Shown here one piece after another: positions 10,990 through 25,200 of a stretch of DNA of 64,000 bases. Source of the stretch: Erythroxylum novogranatense. Taxonomy: Eukaryota; Streptophyta; Magnoliopsida; Malpighiales; Erythroxylaceae. Every line of letters starts with the position of its first letter. Position 1 is the stretch's first letter. The notes under the pieces are model-generated. The model saw only the letters and a program-made list of their open reading frames with translations. It was not told the origin of the DNA and made no database searches. The position numbers and the translations under genes are program-made. The stretch covers positions 8,246,001-8,310,000 of the forward strand of contig CM057224.1 in assembly GCA_029891385.1 (NCBI GenBank), written 5' to 3'.

Positions 10990-13900
10990 ATGGAGGAGGA
11001 AGATTGCAAGAAGAGGCCTTTAGTCATTGACTGGACCAAGATGCTGGAGGACGACGACGGCGAACCCCCGGCTCTGGTGGTCGTAAAAAACACAGAGGAC
11101 CCACCTCAACCGTCCCCGATGGTTTCCCAGAGAGAGGACGTGGCGTTCCTGAGTGATCAGCAGCTTGAGGACGCGATTAAGAGGCAAAAAAGCAATTATT
11201 CCAAGATTAGGTTGGCGCTGCCCGATAGAGGGCAGAAGATTCTTGCCACTGTTAAGGCTTTCGAGGAAGAGCGCGTGCGAAGGAAGTTTCAATCCCACCA
11301 AATGGTAACTTTGTGTTATTCTATTTGGCTTGCTTTTTTCAGCTCATGGGTTTACTCTCCTCTTTTGTATTTGCTGCTCATCCAATGGGTGAAAGTGTTT
11401 TGGACTTCTTATGGGCTCTTTAGTTGCGTATGGATGAAAGATTGGATTATCCCCCCCTTCAAAATGTATTTGGTTGAAGCAGTTCTCGCGTTTCGGTAGT
11501 TTAGATGATATACCGTGGCTCTTTTGTTGCCTGGGAAAGCTTTTACATCCTCTTATCGATCTTCGATATTTTAGTAATAAGTTTTCTGGCCTGCTAGTTG
11601 TATTTCACGCTTTAAGTGATTTTGACACGTACAGGTAACAACCCAAAAAAACTAGTGAGCTTGGAATTCTATAACCCAAAAAAACTAGTGAGCCTGGTTC
11701 TTTGCCTTTCTTATCTATTTACAAACAGTTATTTGAACTCTTAGTTTCACCTCAACAATTCAGCTGCAAAACCTTGAGAGTATTGGTGGTATAGAGTTAA
11801 GATAGAAAGAAAAACCCCTTTTTAATATGTAGCCCCAGTTTGGTCCAACGAACACAATAAACCCAAAAAAGAGAAGTCATAATGAATAATACTTTTATAA
11901 TTTGCATGAAAATTAGCTTGATTCATTGCATTTTCAAGTGGGCAGGATGTTGATGAAAACAATAAGTCCACACAGTCAACATGTAGAAGCAGTGTTGGTA
12001 AGCTCAACTTGTGTTATTTGCCCCTTTGCCTCTTTTCTCTATGATCTTTCCAAAGCCAAGTTGAAATTCTGGCCTCTGTTTATAAAATTTTCTTGAAAAT
12101 GCTTAAATCAGTATCTAGTAATTCTTGAAGAATGAGCTTTATACGAAGAGGACGGTGGATTGTTGTAGATATAAGGCATCATGTTTTTAGGTGACTTAAA
12201 TGCATTCTCTTGGTGCTTCAGATGGCTCCAATTATAATAATGTAGTGCTTCAAGTTGATTCGCAATCCTCATTTGCCACGAATTTCAATACAAGGATGGA
12301 AGGAAATGTATGTTGCTGAAAGCAGGTTTTGATATGACTTACTTTTGTAGCCTGATCACAGCAGACAATGATTGTCAATTACCTTATTGTATCTCCTCAA
12401 CAGACAGATTGTAAAGTAGTCAAAGCATTCAATGAAGAGTTGTCTACTTTGAATCATCATAATCACCAGAAAATTAGATCTTATGGAGGCTCACCAAGGG
12501 GAACACAAAAAGGCCGATCATCAAGGCAGTGGCCTTTTCAAAGTGTCAGCAGTCTGCATAATGGAGATAAACCCCGTCTTCTAAAAAGTGATCAAAGGTG
12601 TAAAAGTTCTTCCCTTGGCTTGTTACGCCATAATGGGAAGGATTTGTCCTATGGGTTTCCAAAGAAGTAAGCAATTATTCATCTTGATTCCTTGTGTTTC
12701 CTTATAATGTTATATGTGTAGTTATATGCCTCCTTTGAAATAGATATCTTGTATACCCAAGTCAAGCTTCCTTTTTATTACTTATATTTGAGTGCTTGGA
12801 TGCATTTGCCTATTCTCTAGAAACAATGATCTAATTGTCAGGTCCTAACTATTTTCATTTTAAGGTTCTAGGCTCTAGAAAGATATTGCATTTTGTAGTT
12901 TTGACGGTCAATGGTAACTGGTGCAGTAATGTTACTTGTTCTTTTATGTTTATGGGATGAAAATGGGGCTGTGGGTAGGTCTTGGTGCATGAAGTAAGGT
13001 GTGATTTTATTCATTCAAGTGACATCAGAATATTGTTAGATTTCTTCCCCTATAACCTTGAGTGTACCTATTCCCTTTTCTCCTGGTGTGCATGGTATAA
13101 CTTAGAGAACCATGCTTCGACAAATTAATATTCTTATCCTTATGTCGACTCATTTGGGCTGAGCTTTGAATTTAATGATCCTCACGCATGATTTATTGAT
13201 TTGCTTGTCTGGTTTTGTTGATTTGAATGTTGAAGTATATGCTTTCTATTTTTCTTTTTCCAGGGAGGAAGATGTTGCATCTTTAAATGGTTCTGTGCAT
13301 AACAAGGTATGCCTCTTTAATCTCTCTCTCTCTCTCTTCTCATGTTCTATGCCCTTCATTGACTTCGAAGCATCTGGAATGATTTTGTTTAAGGGATCTG
13401 CTTCTGTCCCAGAAATGCATGCTTCCATAAGAAGCCATATTTATGGAGCCTCTGGGATCGATGTACCATTTTATCTGACTGTACATTGTGAACGTATACC
13501 TGTATTTCTTTGGAGCAGTCTTATGATTTTTTATGTTAGAATTTATATATACCAGTATTCATGGAAAATAAATATTACGAGTGCTTGATAATAGATGTAC
13601 AAATGAAAAAGTACAACTACAAAATCATGAACAAGTTATCTGGTTGCCTGAAATTTCTCTAGCCAACAACACTTCAGAGCTGTACATGCAGTAGAAATTT
13701 TATTGTAACAGATGCCATGCTTTTTATCCAAAGGAGTTGAACAAATCTGGGATAAAATTACTTTTTGTAGGGACAAACAGTTGTGCTTCTAGAGGAGGAT
13801 GAGGTTCAAGCTGTGGAGGCAATAGAGCAAGAAAGTAAACATGCTGAATGGTAACTGGAACAACATGTACCTTTTCTTTTCCTATTGTTCTCCATTTGTT

Positions 13901-16900
13901 CCAACTCTTCATTTTGTTGCTGAAAATGAATTTGGACTGTTTTATTTCTTTCAGTAGGAAGGTTGCTAAAATTTACTATCCTTCACGGTATGCCATATCT
14001 TCCTCAAAAGGCGTGAATTGTTCCTTTTGACATCGTATTGGAGTGGAAACAATATTTGCTAGAGATTGTCCAAAATATGCTCACTAATTCATCTTATCTG
14101 TTACCCAGAGATGATCCTGAGTCCATTGAAATTTCTCACGCTGATATAAATTGCCTTGGTCCTGAAGGCTATTTAACATCACCAATCATGAATTTTTACA
14201 TCAGGTAATTATGTTCAGATGCCCTTTTCTTTTGATGTTCTTATTCTGGTATCTTCTGAGACGAGGTCAGAGATTCAGATTGCATGACAAATTTTGTTTG
14301 AAATTCCATTTATTCCTTTTCTTGTGTTCAAGAATTAAAGTGTGCTGATTGGATTTGTGGAGTTGATTGTAGCTTTTGTTTTTCCTATTGATGGGCCTAT
14401 CAGTCTGTAACTTGGTAATAATAGTGGGTACTATTAGCAGGGGTATAATTGAGCCTACACTGATTATTGATCTGGTGGTTTGTTTGGCTTAGCTTGAAGA
14501 AGCATACAAGGAGCATGGGATGATGTGAGATTGTAATTTTGGCTCAGCTAGATTTTTGGTCTTTTAATGGCTGAGCAAGTCAAATTTTCTCAAATGCAGC
14601 AGTGTGATGAGGCTAAATAAGCTCCCTTGAGGCACTAAATATTGACCTTTTGGACTCATGGTGATAGGAAAATTATGAGTGCTACTGTAGATAAGATCAA
14701 ACTCATAGATACAGATTTTGGAGCTAGGTTCATGAACCAGAAACTTTTGTATTTTCTAATAACTTCTTTGTATTCGTATCAAGGATAATCTGCTTTATGC
14801 AGTGGAATGAGTATATCCGTGGAGAAACATGTTACACAACAGCAGAGTTTAGCTGAGAATTATGTGTTGACTATCTAGGAAATGAATGGGTGGTAAAGTT
14901 TGAAAGCTTATAGGAAAGTTATCCTAGAGAAGCTAGTCATTTTGTTTACCCCATCAGTTTTTGATGACTTTTGTAAGATGGAGTTGAAGGTTCTAGTTGA
15001 ATGAGGTTCAATGTTTACTTGTCCTGAGTTAGTTAAGTTGAAACAAAAACAAATGGGAGACAATAAACCATTTTTACTGACTGTAAAATGATTATATCTA
15101 AGAGGTAGGGAATATAAGTGAGTTTTTCTCATGTTGTTTTCTAGTTTCATTTTGCATATGCTGTCCTAGAACTTCTTGACTATTTAATAGAAATATTCTA
15201 CCTTTGGGATACATGTTCTGTTGTCTGTGTGGATGGTATGGGACAAATTTTCTTAAAATTTTATGCATGGTCACTTTTGATTCCTTTTCCTAGGTACTTA
15301 TGGTTGAATGCTTCTCCAGCAAAAAGGGCCACTTGTGACTACCACATCTTCAATACATTCTTCTACGAGAAGCTAAAACAGGCAGTAACATACAAGGTAG
15401 TGCCTTTCTTGGTATTCCCAGTTGAACAGGAAGATATTGATTATTCTAAATTCTTTGGGTGATCATTTGTCACTCTTGATTGATTTGTAAAACTACTTCA
15501 TTGATTGCTTCCAGAATAATGTGAATGATCTGCAATTTGGTTTTAAAATCATCTGCAATTTGGTTTTCAAATCATTTTCTCTTGGCTTATGGGCAAGCTA
15601 GCATCATTAAGCATCATATTTTAGCCGATGATATTATCCAGAAGAAAATTTGTGATGTAGTGGGAAAATTGAGAACTTTTCATGTATGGGAACGTTCTTC
15701 ATCATTTTATTTTGATTTCCTCTTTGTAGTTAGCTGTTGATTGTAGACACTGATTTCTTACCATTCTAGCTCTTATCTTTTATCGCTCAATCATACATTC
15801 TCTTTTCCCATTCATGCTCATTTGTTTAGGGAGTTGACAAGGTATCAACTTTTGCTAAGTTCCGAAGATGGTGGAGGGGTGTCGACTTATTTCAGAAGGC
15901 GTATGTCCTTATTCCCATACATGAAGAGTAAGAATATCTGAGTTTTATCTATTAGAAAGCCACTTTGACCTTAGGTCTGGTGGTCTGATTACAACCAGAT
16001 ATCTGGGGTGTGATTTGTTACTGTTTACTCCTCTATGAATTTGAAGGCCATTATTCTGTTTGTTGTGGACTGTTCTGCACTCTGGCATTTCTAGTTCTTT
16101 TATTTCTCTGGCTTCGGTTTAATTATGTGCAAGTAAGATGACTTGTTGGCATTTCAAATGTGATCCATCCCGATAGTTGACTTCTTGATATTTTGTTCGC
16201 AGAAAGATGTGAAGTTTTAAATGGTTTTAAGTTGATTTTGAAACACATATTTCAGAATAATTCAGTATGAAGTGCTTAGAATGGACCTGGGCACTGTGAG
16301 TATATGAAATGGTGTATACGAGTTTGTCCTAAAATACAAGTTTTAAAATAAAATTTTATTTTTATGATTTAAAAATTTTGGATTTTAAAATAATTATTTG
16401 AAATTTTAGTTTATACAAATAATTTTAAATATTTAAAGTATGCTTATTCTTGAATTAATTTCAAAATTGAAAATACTTATAATCTTTTAAAATCATTATT
16501 ATTTCTAGAAATAAATTAAAAATTTCATTAGTCAATAGTAAACTTAGAATGGTCATTAGTTTTATTGAGTTTATATTAATTAATAAATAATTGGATAATT
16601 TTGTGATTAAAAAATTCAAGTTGTGAAAACTAATTTTATCATTTTTATGAATTATGGAATAGGAAAAATAAAAATTGAAAATAGATAATTAATCACATTT
16701 CTTTTTTTAAATTTGAAAACAAAAACAAAAGACCAAAAATGAAAGATTAACCAATTAGGTCCCTAGCTTTTTAATTTAAGAAGGAAAATAAATATATGAC
16801 TTGGCATGGTGACTTTGTTGGTCATCTGATGCGTTGAGCTAAGTGCATGTGTTGGTTCAGTTTCCATCTTGTCAATTTAGAAATCAATAGTGCTGTTTTT

Positions 16901-18223
16901 TTTCTCTCTCTCCATTTATTCTTCTCCTTTTTGGCTTATTTGAGGTGCTTGTGCATTCTGATTCAGTCTTCACTGGAGTTTGGTGATTATTTGCATCCCT
17001 GATAAGGAAGATGAATCAGGACCAATAATACTACACCTGGATTCACTGGGGCTTCATGCCAGCAGATCAGTTTTTGATAACATAAAAAGGTTTGACAGAT
17101 TAGAAGCCCTTTGAAGACACATGACGCATGTTGCATTATTGGATTTATATATTCCTCTGTTTTATTCCTGATTCTATGAAGATAACAATTTTCTGGGAGT
17201 TTAAGAATTGTATTAAAAATGATCGTCAGCGGGAAGGAAATGCCATTTTCAGCTGTTGCCTGTTAGTAAATTTAGTAAGTTAAATTGATCATGGCAATTA
17301 GATGTTCTGCTGTTCTAGTGTGAGCAGAGTGACTTCTTTGGTTAAAATGTTTTCATGACAACGTTAGTGGGCAATTATTCTGTTCAAGGTATATATTTTG
17401 ACATGCATGTTCTCTTAATTATCCTCAAGTCGTACCTTTTTTAACATACATTCTTCATCCTAAAGAATGGTGAATTTTGTACTACAGCTATCTGAAAGAC
17501 GAATGGAACTATCTAAATCGAGAAAGTGCGACTTATGACCATCCAATTTCAGATAAGATATGGAATGATCTGCCAGGGAGAATTAATCAGAAAAAGATTG
17601 ATGTGAGTGTTGCATAGATTTAAGTGCATTCGTAACCTCTCTTCAATTATGCTACTAACTATTGTGCCTGTTCATGAATACTGCCACAAAGTTTATCACT
17701 TTATCTTCTTTATGTAATGGTTTCTCATGACTCTTATTGTCAAATTTATGTCATACGGTTGAATTGTGTTTCCATTTTCCTTGTCAGCTTTGTCAGAATT
17801 TGATCACTGTGAACTAATATGAAATAAATCCACGTGTTTCTGAAGTAAACAGTTTGAATAATCTTAGCAAGGTGTCTCTAATTGCAAACAGGTTCCCCAA
17901 CAGAAAAATGACTATGATTGTGGTCTGTTTGTTCTTTTCTTCATGGAACGCTTCATTGAGGAGGCTCCTGAGAGGCTGAAAAAGAGAGATCTGACTATGG
18001 TATCTCCACTTACCTGCGTTCTTGTGTACATTCTTGAAGTGAGACTATTTTCCTCAGTAGATGTTTTCATTTTCAGTTTTGCAAGCAGTGGTTCAGACCT
18101 GAAGAGGCCTCTAGTTTGAGGGTGAAAATCCGGAAGTTGCTTTTGGAAAAGTTCCAAAATGCAAGCGAGGGTGATCCGACTATAGAATCTGTTGCTCAGT
18201 CCTCGGATGGTGGTTCCCCCTGA
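10990..18223 (+). CDS. ULP1D: ULP1/OTS-type SUMO protease (14 exons)
   Basis: Cysteine protease that removes SUMO from proteins, nuclear in the plant OTS1/OTS2 (ULP1D/ULP1C) family, which acts in salt and hormone responses. Exons: 10990-11304, 11946-11997, 12222-12307, 12404-12666, 13264-13306, 13771-13850, 13955-13987, 14109-14204, 15294-15396, 15830-15927, 16967-17089, 17488-17602, 17892-17999, 18077-18223. All introns are GT-AG, all phases agree, and the total is 553 residues, close to the family (about 570-585). The N-terminus (EEDCKKRPLVIDWTKML) is typical of OTS proteins. The C48 domain fills the C-terminal half: LTSPIMNFYIRYLW (from about 317), catalytic His392 in LHWSLVII, Asp415 in LHLDSLG, the oxyanion Gln473 and Cys479 in DYDCGLF. 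All catalytic residues are present, so it should be active. The choice between the ULP1C and ULP1D orthologue is not settled. Confidence 0.93.
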
Positions 18224-19019
18224 TTCATTTGCACACTTTGTTTATTGACGTACAGAACATGCTATATCACTTTACATATGCAAAAGGATTATCATAGTAC
18301 TTTGGCATAGCCTATGGCGATGTTTCAGATGCTGTTGACATCTCATCTGAAATTGTCCGCGATATTTCCATGATAACCAGTTTTTGGTGAGTTAGATGAC
18401 ACTTCTAATGTACATGAGGGAATTGGAATTGGAATTGGAATTGGAATTGGAATTGGAATAGTGTGGATCTACTGAGGTGATGGTGTACAAGGCAACTTGC
18501 ACACACCATTACCGCTGTATTGTTTGTTTCATTCCAATTCTGGCTGCTCACTTAGTGTAAATAGGCAACCCCAAAGGGAAAAAGGAAAGGGAGGTGCGAA
18601 TTTATATATGAAAGACTGAAGCTTTTTTCACGATGGAATGCAACAAATCTTGTACGCTAGCTTTTTAAGTATGTTGATGGTAAAATCCAACCCTTTGTGT
18701 TGGAATTGGAAGCCTCTATTCTCTTTTTATGCTATGCCGTTCATACTTATGAAGACGTATGCGCATCTTTTGCTGACAATTTCTTGAGAAGATTGTAACA
18801 GACTTTCAACTTCAGTTTATTGATGACAAGGAGATCGTTATCAACTTGCACTAAACAAATATGTCACTCATAATTGTCTCAGTTATGTCACAAGCACGTT
18901 ATTTACAGCCACCTGATAAATGAATGAATCAGAAAATAACATAAAAGCTTTGTTGCTACTGGTTTACTTTCAGTATTCGCACCACCGCCACCTGAAAACT
19001 TGGTGACTTTCTTCTATCT
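18224..19019. other. Tail-to-tail spacer between protease and kinase
   Basis: This should hold the 3' untranslated regions of two convergent genes. AT-rich stretches with AATAAA-like motifs occur on both strands, but no poly(A) site can be fixed. It contains the GGAATT repeat at 18419-18459. No further gene is seen. Confidence 0.6.
18419..18459. repeat. (GGAATT)n hexanucleotide repeat
   Basis: Six to seven perfect tandem copies of GGAATT about 200 bases after the protease stop codon, probably in its 3' untranslated region. Confidence 0.95.
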
Positions 19020-20870
19020 TCAAAGTTTTAAGGCCTTGGCTAGTGTCCTCAAGAAGCAAGAACAGCCTGGACGCTGGTCAAGAGGTATCATGCCATTACC
19101 CTTGGATGGTTTGATTGCTTCCAACATTGTGACTACCTCTTCCATCTCCGGTCTCTTGTTGGGGTCTGCGTCCCAACATCTTTTCATCACTGTTGCTAGA
19201 GTCTTCGGACAACATTTGGGTATTGATGGCCTCAAGTTCTGCAGTGCCAGTAATGTCCTTTTATGAGGCTTTAGAAACATTGTTTTCACTAACTTTATTA
19301 TTCTTAGAAACCTTCATTGGGTATTAAGCAAGGAATATAAGAATATGAAGAATATATGTTCACCTTATAAGTAACAGCTGACGTCAGTTCAGAGAAGCTA
19401 AGGTTACGATATGGTACGTCACAGCAATACATCTCCCACAAGCAAATTCCGAAGCTGTAGACATCGCATTTGCTGGTGTACGGTTTGCTCTCAAATACCT
19501 GCGTCAAGGGAAACTCCATATGATAAGGCTATCGAAAACCTGTCATACATCGATTGACAACTTCTGTTTTATAACTGATCCACTACTTGAGTGGATGATC
19601 TTTGAAATTTTCAAGTGCAAGGTTAAGCTAAAGAACATTTGTGAACAGTCACCTGATACAGTGACGAAAAAGAATCATAAATTTATTGATTGTAATTTGT
19701 ATACCTCTGGAGCCATATAACCAAGTGTTCCAGTAAAGCCTGTCATCTCGCTATTGTTTGTAGCTTGAATTCTAGCAACTCCGAAGTCAGTTATCTTCAG
19801 TGTTTGATTTTCATCAAGAAGCATGTTCTCAGTCTTTAAGTCTCTGTGCACAAGGTTTCTGGAATGAAGGTAGACCAGCCTGTAAGAACAAAAAGTACAA
19901 GTTTGTAAGTGCTAAAAAGCCAAGAGGAACGAGATATATAGTTACAGTAAACAGTCAGATGATGCTGAAGCTAAATTGTTTTTCTTTTTTGGTGCTAATT
20001 TATAGAGGTGGGGGGAAAAAAGGAAGAAAACTTGACCCTCTTGCAAGATCTAGAGCAAAATCCATGACAGTGCTGAAAGCCAGCCTGCTTTCCAGATTCT
20101 CTGTAAGGTGAGATTTTAGAGTACCACCAGGACAATACTCTGTCACAACACCACACATATGGGCTGCCAATGTCCCGTTATTGGTGTTTATTTCAATGCC
20201 TGATGGACCCATGAAAGCACCCATGAACTGAAAAAAACAAAAAATAACGCAAGTTTTTTAACACTAATATTAAGAGAACAATCAAAACATAATGATTATA
20301 ATCTAAGCATATCAGGAAAAAAAAAATCATAATAACGTGCAGTTATTTATCAACATTACCTTGCAGATATTGGGATGATCAAGCTTGTTCCAAACAGACA
20401 CCTCTTGCATAAAAGCTCTCCTGAGAGTATCTATTTCAGATTTTGTTCTTATATCCTCTTGTCCCCAGTCAAGCACTTTAACTGACAATTCGAAGATAAT
20501 AGCCAAAACCAAATTGTAGAAACGAGTAAGCAGCTTATTTATTCTTCATAGAAAAGCTAGTCATGGCACGAGGTTTTATTAGGGTTTTAGTTGCAGAACG
20601 TGAAGCCATGCATGGTTTAAAAAAAACAAACAAACAAACCAACATAGCGAGACGATATAGTATGCGCAAACACTCACCGGCAACTTTACGGCCTTCATAA
20701 AGAGCACCATGAACGGTTGCGTAGGTTCCTCGAGCAATAACATGGTTAAGGAGGAGCTTCTTGGGATCGATTTCCCACTCTTCTTTTGCCCTTTCATGGA
20801 CGTGTAGCATGTTCCATACGTTATCTAGGTGTCTGTCAAGCAGTTCCAAGCTCTTCAAATCCATCGTCAT
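19020..20870 (-). CDS. Group-C Raf-like Ser/Thr protein kinase (6 exons)
   Basis: Cytosolic-type Raf-like MAPKKK of the group that includes Arabidopsis ATMRK1; its substrates are not deducible here. Exons in transcript order: 20870-20678, 20481-20360, 20227-20037, 19879-19705, 19498-19364, 19238-19020; GT-AG introns with matching phases; 344 residues. Visible features: the group signature [10 protein letters not shown] (30-39), glycine-rich loop IARGTYATV (45-53), the lysine of VAVKVLDWG (Lys66), HRDLKTEN with catalytic Asp182, DFG at 200-202, [21 protein letters not shown] and [13 protein letters not shown]. There is no membrane segment or regulatory N-terminal domain. A second ATG lies two codons downstream (20864) and could be the start. 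The glycine-rich loop has Arg and Thr-Tyr in the middle, normal for this group. The orthologue within group C is not certain. Confidence 0.93.
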
Positions 20871-22212
20871 CTCGAGAATGTGAGTACGTACGTAGGACGA
20901 TTCTTGTTTATGGGAGATTGAATTTGTTGTTTGTGGCGATGAGTCGTGGAGAAAAGGGCGTTTTTGAGTTTAGTTGATCGATCGTTTTCGTGTACGTTTA
21001 TGGAACTAAGTGCGCACCTATTGATTGACTTGAGGGAATTTATAAGAAGGCAGATCCTATGTTGTCACGAATAAGGATTCCTAAAATATGTCGTCTCCTA
21101 TTTGCAAGCAAAAACCAAAGTTACATATATTTTCTACTCTGGTAAGAATTCCAAACGTTATAGGAATTATGATTGTTGGAGGAATCCAGGCCCAAGTTTT
21201 ATGTTAATCACTGAATGCATTAATTAGTAGTCTGGATAAATCCATTGATCTCTGCCTATAATTTATGATATATAGATAAAATATGTGATAGGTCAAATCC
21301 TATGAAATTGATATGGACGGTATATTTCTTTTAAAAAATAAGAATATAGAGTTTAAATAAAATTAAGCTTATGGGCATGGTATATAAACTTTTCAAACTG
21401 TAAGATATATATTAATTTAATTATACTAAATAATTGTGTTAAATAAATACATACATATTCAATCTCAATTATGATTTTTCTGATCCCTTTTGCTAATGAT
21501 TTTTCCTATAAACTTTCGCGGCGCCTAATTCGCTTCAGAATAACAGACTTTGGATGTTGATCGGTCGGTCCAAAACTTCGTAGAGGCAAGTAACTCGTAA
21601 CACCTACCAATTGATACTCGTGATTGCACCTTTTGTGCTAATTGACGTTGATGTTAAAGGCTCTCACCAGGAGTATCCTTATAAATAAAAGTTCAAATTT
21701 TCTCTGACATTATTATGTCTTGTTATGTCAATTTGAATTTTAATTATTTATTTACATAAGATTTATACGAAACTCATATAAATAAATACGAGATTTACAT
21801 AAATAATTGACTAAAATTTAATAAATAGAATAAAACAAAATAATCTTAAACAGAAGATCCTAGCTCAAATAAAGACATATAGATGACTACGACTGGTAAA
21901 GAATATTAAGAACTCTCATGGCGTAAAAATTATCAGCGTCAAATGTTATTGCATTTGGCGGAAATGAGGAGCTAATAGAGCTGGTGCGGCGGGGACGCGA
22001 GTAATGGAGATGAGCAAAGGCAACAAAACGTATACGGATTTTTACGTTTCATATGTATGCTATTGACATATCTTCAGGATCCCGTTGTTTTCTACAACTG
22101 TTTCTAATGGATAAGAAGTATATATATACAAAATCTAACAAGAGTTTTATATTGGTAGGACAATTTACATGCTTGCAAGTTGGAACAGTACCACCGTCGA
22201 TGGCAGTAGTTA
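20871..22212. other. Intergenic: kinase promoter side and VEN4 3' end
   Basis: No gene is recognised. The first few hundred bases after 20870 are the presumed kinase promoter and 5' leader; bases just below 22213 are the VEN4 3' untranslated region. The rest is AT-rich. The plus-strand frame at 22053-22247 is the reverse of the VEN4 end and not a gene. Confidence 0.6.
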
Positions 22213-25200
22213 TCAAAAAAACAGTTTTCGGTATTTCTTCTTGTTAGGAGTATCGTGCACCTGTGCTTTTATTCCATATTTCTTTATCTGAAAATTTACG
22301 AAGGCCTCGGAAACTGCGTCCACCTGCAAGACGATGTGCCATAAATTGATAATTAGCCCGCGATATGTAAAGTTTCACTAAGTCAATTATCGGACTAATT
22401 TTTTTCACGAACCAATTCAGGTTTCTTAGAGTACACTCTGACAATCGTATCTCGGCAATAAGCAGGCATCAAGTGAGTAACTCTCTCCTCCGGTATTCTG
22501 AGCTTCGTCGCAGTCTCATAGTCCTGATAAACTATAAGCTGTTAGATATCTCCGGCATGGACACAATGATCTCTAGGAGCTTAATCAATTTCAAGGGGAA
22601 TAAGTCCAGTGGATGCATAAAATGAAATACATTTCATATTAATTATCTCTCCCATATATCTTGTGATTTAATGCTAAATGAAGTTGATTTGCAGTTTGTG
22701 GACTAAGAAGGACGTCTGCTATAAATGATACAATGCTCGTCTATTCCTACTCTGTTATCAGAGTCAACAATGACCACTTTTATTCATGAAAGTTAATTGC
22801 CTGCCTGTTCTTTTTGGTAAAAATATAGTGAGCAAACATACTACAGGAGTCCATAATGAAAAAGTGCACTAGGTTCAACAACATTAATCATGCTAAGTCT
22901 GGTAAGAGAAATTAGTACCTCGAAGAATCTGACGCTGGATCGGCGAATACATGCAGGTGAGAAAGCTTGTGGTCAGATCAAAGTATCATAAGGCATCCAC
23001 AGATAAAGCTTTAAGCCAAGAAGCAATGCTCCAATCATACGTACCTTTCAAGAGGGTTGGATTCTCCACGTGTCAAATCAATTTTAACATTGCTCACAGC
23101 AACATCTTCTTCGTTTAGTGTAACATTACCAGAACTCTGATTTCAAATTTATTATTTGAGATGATGATTTTTACTTCTTTGAGGAATGAAAAGCTTAGAG
23201 CGGGTTCTTAACAGACCTGGGAACAAACAACGTCCTGAGGAGTGACGTCTTTGAAGTGCTCCATTTTGTCCTTTGGAACAGTGAATTCATTGCAGTACTG
23301 CAAAAGATAGCAAACCCATAAGACCTTATCATGCATCAAAATTAAAAAGGTACTGAGGATAGCCTATATATCACAATGCATCATAGGAAGTAGTATTTTC
23401 AAGTTGCAATACATCAGAATACCTGATATAGATCTCTTCTACGTATACGTAGGATCAAATCTCTCGCTTCCTTGAGCTCTGGATCTTTAGAAATCTCAAT
23501 GATTTTCAAAATCGAGTCATCTATCTACATTTTCAAAAGGACGTCTGTAAGGCCATATACTTGAAGCAATAATTATTCGAATTAGTGTCTAAGCTTACTG
23601 ACCGTCCAAAATTGATCAGGTTCGTCAATTAGCGAAGAAATTTGAAGTTTGTCATTTGCTTTTGCTAACGCATCAACAACCATTAAATCAATAGCCTGAG
23701 AAAAGAAACTATTAAACCCAGTCCTTCATCACGCAGATAACAGTTCTTGCTTAAAAGATGGTATGACATATGACAGCACAAGATACAGGTTTAACTCATG
23801 AAAGAAACCATGGAAGAAACATCGAAAAGCTACAATACGGAATGATGAAGTGCAGTTCGGTGGAATCATTGCAACCGTGGATTAGGAAGAATATTTAAGT
23901 AATGGAATCATTGCAACCGTGGATTAGGACGAAAATCTAAGTAATTCTCTAGATGACCTCAAGAGAATATGTTGCAACCCATAAGCACCTTTACTTTTGC
24001 ATGCGCATAAACAGTCCGATGCATTTCAGCGCGTGTAACAAACAACTTGTGGACAGTAAGATCTGATAAAAAACCAGCAAATACATGTTAGATTACATAG
24101 ATCACCTATAATATGGGGAAAAAAAAGTTTTATCTACTCACAATCTTTGGCACGATAACATATCTCATCATCCATTACTCTCATGGTATCCATTAACCTA
24201 CAGATTAAAAAAATATAAAATATATGCCAGTGTCAATACTGGAATAAACCAAACAACGGACCGTAACCCAATACCTCTATACGTTAGTTATTACGTCTAG
24301 CTTCCGGAAACAAATCTTTCATACCTTTCAAACTCCAAACTGCAGCCCAGTCCACAGGCCCGAGAATCACGAACAAGGTAATCAAACCTTGAAATGCAAT
24401 GCAAAACATAGATGCGTCAGAAATTATTATCAAATGAAAAATTTGATGACAAATACGAAGTCAGATAGAGAGGTCGAGTAACTTATCAACATCTATCCCA
24501 TTCCGACCATTTGCAACAATGTCATATAAGAAATGCTTCTTCTGGATAGTCAAAATTGGAAGCGAAATCAAATTTTTTGCGTTTGATGATTAACCGTAGA
24601 TGCTTAAAGAATTGAAAATCACAGATAATAAAGGCTTTAACCATAAGATGATTTACCTTTTGAGAAGCCTGCTCAGTGCTTGCAATGATCATCTCCTGGA
24701 AAATGAAATACACATATTTAGGGGCCTACATTCTATTAGATGATCCTGTTATACATGTACTAGAAACCACTCTTACATGCTGATAAAAGAAGGTAAAAAA
24801 AATGAATCTTCATAAGTGAAACAAAACATTTGAGCATTCTGGTGCGGCAGTGGGAGTAATATTTGACAGTTTAACAAACATAGGTTTAAAAAAAGGGCAA
24901 AAGAGGCAAACATGAAAGGAAAGTAGTAGACAACGAAAATCAATGTCATTTAACCTTTGTTTTCTTAAGGCATTCAGAATCGATATCAATATGGTGTAGG
25001 TCAACAATGTAGTCTATCATCTTCACTGACATGTCCTCATGACACCTGGAAAAAGATTTGAAAACGCAGGTTAAATAATTGGATTCTCATCAGGAAGTAC
25101 TCTCATTTACCAAATTTTTTTATTAAAATTTTAATCATAAACTAAGACTAAAAGTACAACCCTAAAAATCTCAATTTTCACTGGTCCTGCCTAGACTACG

